Source of the DNA: DATLEX01 sp035525015
GTDB taxonomy: Bacteria; Acidobacteriota; Thermoanaerobaculia; Gp7-AA8
NCBI GenBank assembly: GCA_035525015.1
Contig: DATLFC010000146.1
Span: forward strand, 1-17,934
Direction of reading: 5' to 3'
DNA: 17,934 nucleotides
The translations under genes and the position numbers were made by a program. Positions within the stretch are counted from its first letter, which is position 1. Every line of letters begins with the position of its first letter. Below are positions 1 to 7,574 of the stretch, one piece after another. The notes under the pieces were generated by a model. That model saw nothing but the letters and a program-made list of their open reading frames with translations, was not told where the DNA came from and did no database searches.

Positions 1-38
1 CCGCTGGAACGATGCGGTTACGTGGTTAAATCCCACCG

Positions 39-1028
39 ATGGCGGCAGCAGTCACGGGAAGCCGCTTCTCGCTCCGGCGGGATGCGGATCGCGGTCCCCG
101 TTTCGCCGAGGCGGTGCGGGCCGGCCTCTCCGGGGTGAAGAAGTCGATTCCGCCCCAGTACTTCTACGACGACCTCGGCTCGGCGCTCTTCCTGGCGATC
201 TGCAGTCTCCCCGAGTACTACCTGACCCGGGCCGAGACGGAGATCCTGACCACACACCGGCGCGAGATCGCCGGCGCGCTCGGCAGCCCCGTCCGGCTCG
301 TCGAGCTCGGCAGTGGCGCCGCGCGCAAGACCCGCCTTCTGCTCGACGAGCTCTCCGCGCAGCCGCTCGAGTACATCCCGATCGACATCGACGTGACGAT
401 CCTCCAGCAGACCGGGCGGGATCTGCTCGCCGAGTACCCGAACCTGACCGTCAGCGCCGCGTTCTGCGACTTCCGGCGGCCGTCCAGGGTCCTTCGCGAA
501 ATGGTGGCGGACCGCGGCCGGGCCGCGGTGCTGTTTCTCGGATCGACGATCGGCAACCTCGACTCCCGTGAGGCCGTGGCGACACTGAAGGACGTCCGGA
601 TGGTGCTGTCGGCGGGCGACCCGCTGCTGCTGGGCGCCGACCTGCGGAAATCGAAGGCGCTGCTGGAGCCGGCCTACGACGATGCGCTCGGCGTGACGGC
701 GGCGTTCAACCGGAACGTTCTGCTGCGCATCAACCGCGAGCTGGGAGGGCATTTCGACCTCCGCCGGTTCGCGCACCGCGCGTTCTACGACGAGGAACTG
801 GGGCGGATCGAGATGCACCTGGTCAGCCTCCGCGACCAGAGCGTCCTGATCGACGGCTTGTCGATCGGCATCGACTTCCACGAGGGAGAGACGATCCACA
901 CGGAAAACTCCTGGAAGTACGATCGGGCGGCCGTCGAATCGATGGCGGCCCGGAGCGGCTTCGAGCTGACCCACCACTGGACCGACGCAGCCGGGCTGTT
1001 CGGGGAGTTTCTCCTCGTGGCCCGGTGA
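39..1028 (+). CDS. egtD: L-histidine N-alpha-methyltransferase (EgtD-type)
   Basis: Family role: SAM-dependent trimethylation of the histidine alpha-amino group to hercynine, the first step of ergothioneine synthesis in the cytosol. The 329 residues match the usual family length of about 320. Visible landmarks are FYDDLGSALF (42-51), the SAM-binding segment LVELGSGAARKT (87-98), FLGSTIGN (166-173), the AAFNRN...INREL stretch (221-235), RIEMHL (256-261) and IHTENSWKY (286-294). The Glu and Ser of that last motif are the histidine-binding pair in mycobacterial EgtD. The ATG at 39 lies 10 nt after an in-frame TAA (27-29); I see no Shine-Dalgarno sequence. The partner EgtB is not in the window, and the 38 bases upstream are too few to identify the preceding gene. 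The next genes also concern histidine. Another methyl acceptor is possible but less likely. Confidence 0.9.
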   Translation: MAAAVTGSRFSLRRDADRGPRFAEAVRAGLSGVKKSIPPQYFYDDLGSALFLAICSLPEYYLTRAETEILTTHRREIAGALGSPVRLVELGSGAARKTRLLLDELSAQPLEYIPIDIDVTILQQTGRDLLAEYPNLTVSAAFCDFRRPSRVLREMVADRGRAAVLFLGSTIGNLDSREAVATLKDVRMVLSAGDPLLLGADLRKSKALLEPAYDDALGVTAAFNRNVLLRINRELGGHFDLRRFAHRAFYDEELGRIEMHLVSLRDQSVLIDGLSIGIDFHEGETIHTENSWKYDRAAVESMAARSGFELTHHWTDAAGLFGEFLLVAR

Positions 1029-1069
1029 GGTCCGTGGTTCCCTCCGAAATGCGGACGCCGCCGACCGGG

Positions 1070-1098
1070 TTTCCACTCCTGCCCGCCGCGTGTATCAT
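1070..1098 (+). promoter_or_regulatory. Probable sigma-70-type promoter of tRNA-His
   Basis: TTTCCA (1070-1075, 4 of 6 to TTGACA) and TATCAT (1093-1098, 5 of 6 to TATAAT) are separated by exactly 17 nt. The predicted transcript start, near 1105, leaves a leader of roughly 9 nt before the tRNA. This is a consensus match by eye only. Confidence 0.5.
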
Positions 1099-1113
1099 TC
1101 GCGACTTCAAGGT

Positions 1114-1190
1114 GCCGGGGTAGCTCAGTTGGTTAGAGCACCAGATTGTGGATCTGGGGGTCGCCGGTTCGAAACCGGCCCCCGGTACCA
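1114..1190 (+). tRNA. tRNA-His (anticodon GTG), A73 type without G-1
   Basis: A full cloverleaf can be folded. The acceptor is 1114-1120 with 1180-1186, the D stem GCTC/GAGC (1123-1126, 1136-1139), the anticodon stem CCAGA/TCTGG with loop TTGTGGA and anticodon GTG at 1148-1150, and the T arm GCCGG-TTCGAAA-CCGGC (1163-1179). CCA is encoded (1188-1190). Unusual for a bacterial tRNA-His, the base before the acceptor is T (1113), position 73 is A (1187), and the first acceptor pair is G1:U72 (1114 with 1186). The canonical extra G-1 paired with C73 is therefore absent. hisS follows 93 nt downstream and is probably co-transcribed. Confidence 0.97.
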
Positions 1191-1207
1191 GCGCTCGCTC
1201 CGCTCGC

Positions 1208-1279
1208 GAATTGAGAATTGCGAATTGAGAATGAAGAATTCGCGCAAATTCTCAATTCTCAATTCTCAATTCTCAATTC
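1208..1279 (+). repeat. 33-bp near-perfect inverted repeat of ATTCTCA heptamers
   Basis: The left arm (1208-1240) and right arm (1247-1279) are complementary at 30 of 33 positions around the 6-nt loop CGCGCA (1241-1246). The right arm is more than four tandem copies of ATTCTCA. The left arm carries the complementary TGAGAAT units with three mismatches. The element is strongly AT-rich in a GC-rich setting. It fills the space between tRNA-His and hisS and ends 4 nt before the hisS ATG, so it occupies the place of a ribosome-binding site. It has no trailing T-run and so is not a classical terminator. It could be a mobile palindromic repeat, an RNase III or processing site, or a translational control hairpin. 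Confidence 0.9.
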
Positions 1280-1283
1280 GAAA

Positions 1284-2705
1284 ATGACAGTCGAGCCCCG
1301 CCTTTCCCGCGGCCTGCGCGATCTCCTGCCCGACCAGATGCTGGCGCGCCAGCAGATGATCGATACCATCCGCCGTGTCTACGAGCTCTACGGGTTCGTT
1401 CCGTTGAGCACGCCGGCCATCGAATACCTCGACGTCCTTTCGGGGAGCGCGGGACAGGAAACGCAGCAGTCGATCTTCCGCGTCACGAATCCGGAGGAGG
1501 AGGCGCTCGGGCTCCGTTTCGATCTGACCGTACCGCTGGCGCGCGTGATCGCGTCGTATCGCGATCTGCCGCGGCCGTTCCGCCGGTACCAGGTCTCGCC
1601 GGTATGGCGCGCGGACAAGCCGGACAAGGGACGCTTCCGGGAGTTCACGCAGTTCGACCTCGACTCGGTCGGCACCGAGTCGGAGATCGCCGACACCGAG
1701 GTCCTGGCCGGGATGTGCGACACGCTCGAGGCGCTGCAGGTCGGACCGCATCGGGTCCGTTTCTCCAGCCGTTCCGTACTGAATCTGCTCCTGCGTTTCG
1801 CCGGGATCAGCGACGAGCAGGGGGCCGACGTCTTCCGGGTGCTCGACAAGCTCGACAAGGTCGGCCCGGAGAAAGTGCGCCTCGAGCTGATGGAGGGATA
1901 CAAGGACGAGTCGGGCGACATGATTCGCGGCGTCGGCCTCAGCGGCGAGCAGGTGAACCGGATCGAGCGTTTCCTGACCGTCAAGAGCGACAGCCGGCGC
2001 GAGGTCCTCGCGCAAATCCGTGAGCTGTTCGGAAGCGTCGAAGGCTCGCGCGAGCAGATCGACGCCGTCGAGCGCATCTCCAGCCACCTCTACTCCCTCG
2101 GCTACGGCGACGATCGCGTTGCGCTCGATCTCTCCATCGCCCGCGGCCTCGCCTACTACACCGGCCCGGTGTTCGAAGCCATCCTGCTCGACGCCCCGCA
2201 GTTCGGATCGGTCTTCGGCGGGGGGCGCTACGACAACCTGGTGATGCGTTTCCTTGGCGAGGCCATCCCCGCCGTGGGAGCGTCGATCGGCGTCGACCGG
2301 CTCCTGGCCGCGCTGACGCACCTCGGCAGGACCGGCCAGCAGAAATCGACCGCGCGCGTCCTCGTCGCCAACATGGATTCCGCGCTCACCGAGGACTATC
2401 TGGCCATCACCTGGGAGCTGCGCCGCGCCGGCATCCCGGCCGAGCTCTACATCGGCACGGCGAAGGGCCCCGGCAAGCAGCTCAAGTACGCCGACCAGTA
2501 CGAGATCCCGATCGCGATCCTCTACGGCTCGAACGAGAAGAACGAGGGGATCGTCACGCTGAAGGACATGACCGTGGGACGGGAGAAAGCGAAAGCGGTC
2601 GGCGACCGGAAAGAGTGGCTGGCCGCGCGGCCGGGGCAGACCACGGCGCGCCGCGACGACCTGGTGGCCGCGGTCCGGAAGCTCCTGGCGGAGGTCGAGA
2701 CGTGA
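1284..2705 (+). CDS. hisS: Histidyl-tRNA synthetase, divergent alphaproteobacterial/eukaryote-like type
   Basis: Class II synthetase that charges tRNA-His with histidine; 473 residues. The ATG at 1284 gives the typical start leading into RGLRDLLP (9-16). Visible elements are LRFDLTVPLAR (77-87), motif 2 from RRYQVSPVWRADKPDKGRF (100-118) into EFTQFDLDSVG (120-130), the histidine-A motif ARGLAYYTGPVFEA (286-299), FGGGRYDNLV (311-320), motif 3 GASIGVDRLL (332-341), and a C-terminal anticodon-binding domain from about 357. The Q-F-D-x-D-x-x-G form of motif 2 resembles eukaryotic and Caulobacter-type HisRS rather than the E. coli-type Q-x-G-x-E-x-x-G. The usual acidic residue in RGL(D/E)YY is Ala here (290). 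No Shine-Dalgarno is visible, because the inverted repeat ends 4 nt before the start. hutH overlaps the 3' end. Confidence 0.96.
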   Translation: MTVEPRLSRGLRDLLPDQMLARQQMIDTIRRVYELYGFVPLSTPAIEYLDVLSGSAGQETQQSIFRVTNPEEEALGLRFDLTVPLARVIASYRDLPRPFRRYQVSPVWRADKPDKGRFREFTQFDLDSVGTESEIADTEVLAGMCDTLEALQVGPHRVRFSSRSVLNLLLRFAGISDEQGADVFRVLDKLDKVGPEKVRLELMEGYKDESGDMIRGVGLSGEQVNRIERFLTVKSDSRREVLAQIRELFGSVEGSREQIDAVERISSHLYSLGYGDDRVALDLSIARGLAYYTGPVFEAILLDAPQFGSVFGGGRYDNLVMRFLGEAIPAVGASIGVDRLLAALTHLGRTGQQKSTARVLVANMDSALTEDYLAITWELRRAGIPAELYIGTAKGPGKQLKYADQYEIPIAILYGSNEKNEGIVTLKDMTVGREKAKAVGDRKEWLAARPGQTTARRDDLVAAVRKLLAEVET

Positions 2706-4417
2706 CGGCGACGATCACGCTCGACGGCGACTCGCTGACGGTCGAGCAGCTCGTCTCCATCGCCCGCTACGGCGCCGCCGTCCGCAGCGATCCCTCCACC
2801 GACCAGCGCGTCGCCAGAAGCGAAGAGCTCATCGCCCGCATCGTCGAGAACTATCGGCGGGCGTGGGAGAAAGGGAATGCCGCGCCGACCGAGTACGGCG
2901 TGACGACCGGATTCGGCGAGTTCAAGGACAAGCCGATCGCGCCCGACGATCTGGAACAGCTGCAGCGGAATCTCCTCCTGAGCCATTCGGTCGGCGTCGG
3001 CGACAACAGCGATCCGGACGATCTCTCGAACTATTTCACGCCCGAGGTCGTTCGGGGTGCCCTGGCGACGCGGCTGAACGCGTTCCTCAAAGGCCACTCG
3101 GGGGTGCGGCGGAAACTCGTCGACATCGTCGAGGCGATGCTGAATCGAAACGTGATCCCGCTCGTGCCGGTGAAAGGCTCGGTCGGCGCCAGCGGCGATC
3201 TCTGTCCGCTGTCTCATCTGTTCGTCGTCCTTCTCGGAGTGGGACGCTTTCTCGCCGACGGCAGGATCCGTCCCGCCACCGAACTTCCGGCACTCCTCGG
3301 TTTCGATGCCGGGGAGATGAAGCCGACGTTCAAGGAAGGGCTGGCGCTGGTGAATGGCGCGAACTTCTCGGCGGCCATGCTGGCGCTCGCCGTGTACGAC
3401 GCGGCGCGGCTGGCGGATACGGCCGACACCGCCGCGGCGCTGTCGATGGAAGCGATCTGCGGCTGCACGCGCGCGCTCGACCCGAAGATTCACGAAGAGC
3501 GGGGCCATCCCGGGCAGATCGAGAGCGCCCGGCGGATACGCGAGATGCTCCCCGGCAGCAAGCTGGTCGAGAAGGCAGGCGCGGTCCAGGATCCCTACTC
3601 GGTCCGCTGCGCGCCGCAGGTGCACGGCGCGACACGCGACACGATCCGCTTCGTCCGCAGCGTGGCCGAGCGGGAGATCAACGCCGCCACCGACAACCCG
3701 CTGTTCTTCCCGGAGAACGGCCAGGCCTTCGACCTGCAGTTCCGTGAGAACTGGCCCGACTGGTATCGGGGCGATCAGCGTCTGGCTTACTCCGCCGGAA
3801 ACTTTCACGGGCAGCCGCTGGCGCTGGCCGCCGACTTTCTGACGATCGCGGTCGCGGAGCTGGCGAACATCTCCGAGCGGCGGACGGCGCTGCTGCTCGA
3901 CGGCCACCACAATCGCGGACTTCCCCAGCATCTGACGACGCGGCCCGGCGTGAATTCCGGCCTGATGATCGCGCAGTACACCGCGGCCAGTCTGGTGTCG
4001 GAGAACAAGGTGCTCGCGCATCCGGCATCCGTCGATTCGATTCCGACGGGCGCGAACAGTGAGGACCACGTCGCGATGTCGACGCACGCCGCGCGCAAGC
4101 TGCGCTCCGTGATCGCAAACGTCGAAGCGGTGCTGGCCATCGAGCTGCTCTGCGCCGCGCAGGCCGTCGAGTGGCGCGTCGCCTTCGGCTTCGATCCCAA
4201 TCAGCCCGCCCCTCGCCTCCTCGGCGTCAACGACGCCGAGGAGCAGGCACGAACTTTCGAGGAGCGCGTGCGCGGCCGCGCCGCAACGATCGCCGAATCG
4301 CTCGGCTCCGGCACCCGGATGATCTACGAACGCGTCAGGAAGATCGCCGAACCGGTCTTTACAGATCGGCCGCTGGACGACGATATCCGAAAGGTGCGGC
4401 GCGTCGTGTCATCGTGA
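2702..4417 (+). CDS. hutH: Histidine ammonia-lyase
   Basis: MIO-dependent lyase that deaminates L-histidine to urocanate, the first step of histidine breakdown. The MIO-forming Ala-Ser-Gly is at 163-165 (GSVGASGDLCPLSHL). The catalytic Tyr segment is TEYGVTTGFG (63-72). The substrate-selectivity pair is Ser-His (94-95 in LLLSHSVGVG), as in HAL and unlike the His-Leu or Phe-Leu of tyrosine and phenylalanine lyases. NFHGQP and EDHVAM follow. I chose GTG 2702 because it overlaps the hisS TGA (GTGA) and has GGAGG at 2690-2694, 7 nt upstream; an earlier in-frame ATG at 2615 lies deep inside hisS. At 571 residues it is longer than typical HutH (about 510), partly through an insertion before the NFHG segment. 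The usual NQEDH is NSEDH. No urocanase gene is in the window. Confidence 0.92.
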   Translation: MTATITLDGDSLTVEQLVSIARYGAAVRSDPSTDQRVARSEELIARIVENYRRAWEKGNAAPTEYGVTTGFGEFKDKPIAPDDLEQLQRNLLLSHSVGVGDNSDPDDLSNYFTPEVVRGALATRLNAFLKGHSGVRRKLVDIVEAMLNRNVIPLVPVKGSVGASGDLCPLSHLFVVLLGVGRFLADGRIRPATELPALLGFDAGEMKPTFKEGLALVNGANFSAAMLALAVYDAARLADTADTAAALSMEAICGCTRALDPKIHEERGHPGQIESARRIREMLPGSKLVEKAGAVQDPYSVRCAPQVHGATRDTIRFVRSVAEREINAATDNPLFFPENGQAFDLQFRENWPDWYRGDQRLAYSAGNFHGQPLALAADFLTIAVAELANISERRTALLLDGHHNRGLPQHLTTRPGVNSGLMIAQYTAASLVSENKVLAHPASVDSIPTGANSEDHVAMSTHAARKLRSVIANVEAVLAIELLCAAQAVEWRVAFGFDPNQPAPRLLGVNDAEEQARTFEERVRGRAATIAESLGSGTRMIYERVRKIAEPVFTDRPLDDDIRKVRRVVSS

Positions 4418-4432
4418 GCGTGCTTTCCAGAG

Positions 4433-5059
4433 TCACCGCCGCCCCCCGCGCGCGTAGAAATACGAGCTTCCTCCCTCGTCGTACGTGTAGATCTCCCGGT
4501 CGCGGTGCAGCCAGTAGTAGTTCAGCAGGGCCCAGTCGCCGCTGACCCCGGCGGTGTGCCAAAGCAGCAGGGTCAGCCAGAAGACCGACCATCGGGGCCA
4601 GACGATCGCAAAGGCGATCGTCAGCGGCGTGATGACGACGAAGGGAACGAGCGCGACGAAGAAGAACGTGGCCCGGCCCGCGACAAAGCGCTCCGCCACG
4701 ACGTACGCCGCCAGGTAGCGCCAGAGAATCTTCCAGCGGATCTCGCGGGCGCCGGTCAGGCGATAGGCGAGGGCGTGCAGCGCCTCGTGCAGCGGCAGCG
4801 CCACGACGAACATGAAGACGAAGCCGAGGGCGAACTGCTGCAGCGCGCGGAGGAAAGAGATGTCCCGCATCACGGCGGTGGCGATCACGGCCGCGAGCGC
4901 TGCCAGCGACAAGGCATGATGCAGGCGCGTGACCCAGCTGGTCCGCTCGAAGAAATACCTCGCCGCGAACGAAAGGAGATCGTCGTAGCGCAGCTGGTCG
5001 AGCAGCTCGTAGTCCGCTGCCCGCAGTTCGTCGATCGACGGGGTGTCAGATCTGCCCAC
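4433..5059 (-). CDS. DUF3267-type membrane zinc metalloprotease (putative)
   Basis: 208-residue integral membrane protein. It carries HEALH (91-95) at the end of a hydrophobic segment (about 76-90), the HExxH zinc-site arrangement of the DUF3267 family. A later His168 and Asp175 (WHTAGVSGDW) could complete the metal site. Hydrophobic segments also occur around 49-64, 130-153 and 158-168. The function of the family is not established; intramembrane-type proteolysis is inferred from the motif. The assigned GTG start overlaps the ftsK stop by 14 nt, which suggests translational coupling, and no clear Shine-Dalgarno is seen. It ends 15 bp from the convergent hutH stop, leaving no room for a separate terminator. 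Confidence 0.75.
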   Translation of the reverse strand: MGRSDTPSIDELRAADYELLDQLRYDDLLSFAARYFFERTSWVTRLHHALSLAALAAVIATAVMRDISFLRALQQFALGFVFMFVVALPLHEALHALAYRLTGAREIRWKILWRYLAAYVVAERFVAGRATFFFVALVPFVVITPLTIAFAIVWPRWSVFWLTLLLWHTAGVSGDWALLNYYWLHRDREIYTYDEGGSSYFYARGGRR

Positions 5060-7532
5060 TGGCAGGAGGATAGTCTTCGGCGCGGATCAGGATCTCGCGC
5101 GGCTTCGATCCCTGCGAAGGACCGACGATCCCGTTCGCTTCCATGATCTCGATCAGGCGGGCGGCCCGCGAGTAGCCGAGCTTCAGACGCCGCTGCAGAT
5201 ACGACGCCGAGGCCTGCCCGGTCGAGAGCACCACGCGCACCGCGTCGTCGTACTTCGGGTCCTCGAGGTACTCGATCCCGTCGACACCGCTCTTCTCCTC
5301 CGGAACCCTGGTGATCTCCTCGAGGAACTTCGGCTCTTCCTGGTTCTTCTTCACGAATTCGACGACCTCGTTGATCTCCTGCTCCGAGACGTAGGCGCCG
5401 TGGATGCGGCGGATGCGCGCCGTGCCGGGAGGGAGGAAGAGCATGTCGCCGCGGCCGAGGAGCTTCTCGGCCCCCTGCGTGTCGAGGATGGTGCGGGAGT
5501 CGACCTTCGAGGCCACCTGATAGGAGATGCGGGACGGGAAGTTCGCCTTGATGACGCCGGTGATGACGTCGACCGACGGGCGCTGCGTGGCGATGATCAG
5601 ATGGATGCCGACCGCGCGCGCTTTCTGCGCCAGTCGCGTCACGGAGTCTTCGACGTCCTTCGAGGCCACCATCATCAGATCGGCGAACTCGTCGATGATG
5701 ATCACGATGTACTGCATCGGCTCCGGCACGGGCGAATCGTCTTCCGGATCGAGCTTGCGCGCCCGCCGGTGCGCCTCCGGATCCTTCAGCAGCGCGTTGT
5801 ACTGGTCGATGTTGCGCACGCCGCACTCGGCCAGCGTCCGGTAGCGGTTCTCCATCTCCGCGACCGCCCACAGCAGAGCGTTCGAAGCGAGCTTCGGGTC
5901 GGTGACGATCGGGTGCAGCAGATGCGGCACGTCCTCGTAGATCTTCAGCTCCACCATCTTCGGATCGATCATCAGCATCCGGAGCTGCTTCGGGAGCGCT
6001 TTGTAGAGCAGCGAGATGATCATGGAGTTGAGGCCGACCGACTTCCCCGCTCCCGTCGCGCCCGCGATCAGCAGGTGCGGCATCCTGGCCAGGTCGGTCA
6101 CCACCGCCTCGCCGTGAATGTCCTTCCCCAGTGCCAGCGTCAGCAGCGTCCCCGACTGCGTGAAGGCGTCGGTGTCGATGATGTCGCGCAGCAGGATGTC
6201 TTCGCGCCTCCGGTTCGGCACCTCGATGCCGACCGTCGACGAGCCGGAGATGCGCTCGATGCGGATCGATTCCGCTTTCAAGGCCAGGGCGAGGTCGTCG
6301 CCCAGGTTCACGACCTTCGCGTATTTCACCGCCTGTCCCGGCTTGAACTCGAACGTGGTCACGACCGGGCCGGGGTGATAGGCGGTGATCTCGCCTTCGA
6401 CCGAGAACTCGCGGCAGCGTTCTTCGATCAGCCGCCCGATCTCCAGATACTTCTTGTGCACGTCGTCGTTGATCTGGTCCTGCTTGGGACCCGGCGTGAG
6501 CAGGTTGGCCGGCGGAAGCTGATCGTTCCCCCGCAATTCGCGGCGCTCCATCCTGGTCGCCTTCGGCCTCCGGATCGGCGGCCGCCGCGGCTCCGGCGGC
6601 ACGGCCTGTTCGAAATACTCCTCGTCCTCGATGATCCGCTTCCTGCGCGGGACGGAGACGATCGCCGGCCCCAGATCGACCGCGGCATACGGCGCAGCGT
6701 AGAGAGAAAAGGGATCGTCCGTCCCGGCCAGCGTCTCCGCCGCCTTGCGCAGGTCGGCCTTCGTGACTTTGCGGATCTGAAAGCGCCCGCGCCCTTTCAC
6801 CTCGCGGACCACCGGCCCGCCCGCCACCCCTGACGGCTGCCCGGCCAGGGCCGCGTCGGTCACCAGGCGAAGCGCCGGCCCTTCCTTCTCCAGGTGCTTC
6901 CGCAGCACCGTTTCCTTCATCTTCTCCTTGCGGCGGCGCTCGGTGAAGCGCGCCCAGTGCATCGAGATCCTGCGCCCCGCCGCGACGAGCTGCTGCTGGA
7001 GAATGAGGAAGAGCGCCGCCAGACTGATCCGCGTCGACAGGAGAAGTCCGACGAGCACCGCCGTGCCGAGGACGATCGCCGCGCCGCTGGCGTTGAGGTT
7101 GATCGTCGCCGCACGGCTGATCTCCTGTCCGAGATAGCCGCCCGCCGGAATCAGCGATCCCCGGATCCAGACCTTACCGACCCCGAGGTCGAGCAGCGCC
7201 GGAATCGCCAGCGCCAGAAAGATGAACCCCACCAGCTTCGTGTGGGCGTACTCGATCTCGCGCGCCCAGAAACGGTTCCAGCCGATGACGAGCAGCGCCC
7301 CCGGAAAAAGGAGGCCGGACAAACCGAAGAAGCCGACGAAGATCCAGGCCACCGTCGCGCCGTAATAACCGATGGCGTTGGCGATGCGGGTGTTCGTCGA
7401 GGCGTAGAAGGCGGAAGAGTCGTTCGGATGGTAGGTCAGGAGCGCGGCCGCGAGCGTGACGCCCGCCGCCAGAACGACGATGCCGACCAGCTCACCGCCG
7501 CGGCGACTCTTCGTGAATTGAAGAAGGTCCAT
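5046..7532 (-). CDS. ftsK: DNA translocase FtsK/SpoIIIE
   Basis: 828-residue membrane-anchored DNA pump that moves chromosome ends across the division septum. The N-terminal third has about four hydrophobic segments (roughly 15-35, 55-85, 100-118, 150-170). A charged, low-complexity linker (about 190-345) and the motor follow. Walker A is GATGAGKS (491-498), Walker B is IVIIIDEFAD with Asp614/Glu615, and ATQRPSVDVITG lies downstream. The C-terminal winged-helix gamma domain (about 745-815, including SYLQRRLKLGYSRAARLIE) is the part that reads the polar KOPS sequences and activates XerCD in the family. The ATG at 7532 has only a weak GGGG upstream. It is probably co-transcribed with the DUF3267 gene, whose start overlaps its stop. 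Confidence 0.96.
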   Translation of the reverse strand: MDLLQFTKSRRGGELVGIVVLAAGVTLAAALLTYHPNDSSAFYASTNTRIANAIGYYGATVAWIFVGFFGLSGLLFPGALLVIGWNRFWAREIEYAHTKLVGFIFLALAIPALLDLGVGKVWIRGSLIPAGGYLGQEISRAATINLNASGAAIVLGTAVLVGLLLSTRISLAALFLILQQQLVAAGRRISMHWARFTERRRKEKMKETVLRKHLEKEGPALRLVTDAALAGQPSGVAGGPVVREVKGRGRFQIRKVTKADLRKAAETLAGTDDPFSLYAAPYAAVDLGPAIVSVPRRKRIIEDEEYFEQAVPPEPRRPPIRRPKATRMERRELRGNDQLPPANLLTPGPKQDQINDDVHKKYLEIGRLIEERCREFSVEGEITAYHPGPVVTTFEFKPGQAVKYAKVVNLGDDLALALKAESIRIERISGSSTVGIEVPNRRREDILLRDIIDTDAFTQSGTLLTLALGKDIHGEAVVTDLARMPHLLIAGATGAGKSVGLNSMIISLLYKALPKQLRMLMIDPKMVELKIYEDVPHLLHPIVTDPKLASNALLWAVAEMENRYRTLAECGVRNIDQYNALLKDPEAHRRARKLDPEDDSPVPEPMQYIVIIIDEFADLMMVASKDVEDSVTRLAQKARAVGIHLIIATQRPSVDVITGVIKANFPSRISYQVASKVDSRTILDTQGAEKLLGRGDMLFLPPGTARIRRIHGAYVSEQEINEVVEFVKKNQEEPKFLEEITRVPEEKSGVDGIEYLEDPKYDDAVRVVLSTGQASASYLQRRLKLGYSRAARLIEIMEANGIVGPSQGSKPREILIRAEDYPPASGQI

Positions 7533-7574
7533 CCCCTGCCCGACACTCCCGTCGCCGAAGTGTAGCAGAGTGCC

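Noticed and set aside
1..38. Possible 3' end of egtB before egtD
   Set aside because: One frame stops at 27-29, but eight residues are not enough to recognise EgtB or any other protein.
1191..1283. T-box riboswitch upstream of hisS
   Set aside because: The spacer is only 93 nt, mostly a simple heptamer palindrome. There is no T-box sequence, specifier loop or terminator/antiterminator pair.
1090..1287. 65-codon open frame across tRNA-His and the inverted repeat
   Set aside because: It translates a tRNA and heptamer repeats (NSQFSI-type peptides). This is a known sort of spurious call, not a protein gene.
5043..6833. 596-codon open frame on the plus strand, opposite ftsK
   Set aside because: Its composition is biased by the complement of the FtsK codons and no motif is visible; FtsK on the other strand is unambiguous.
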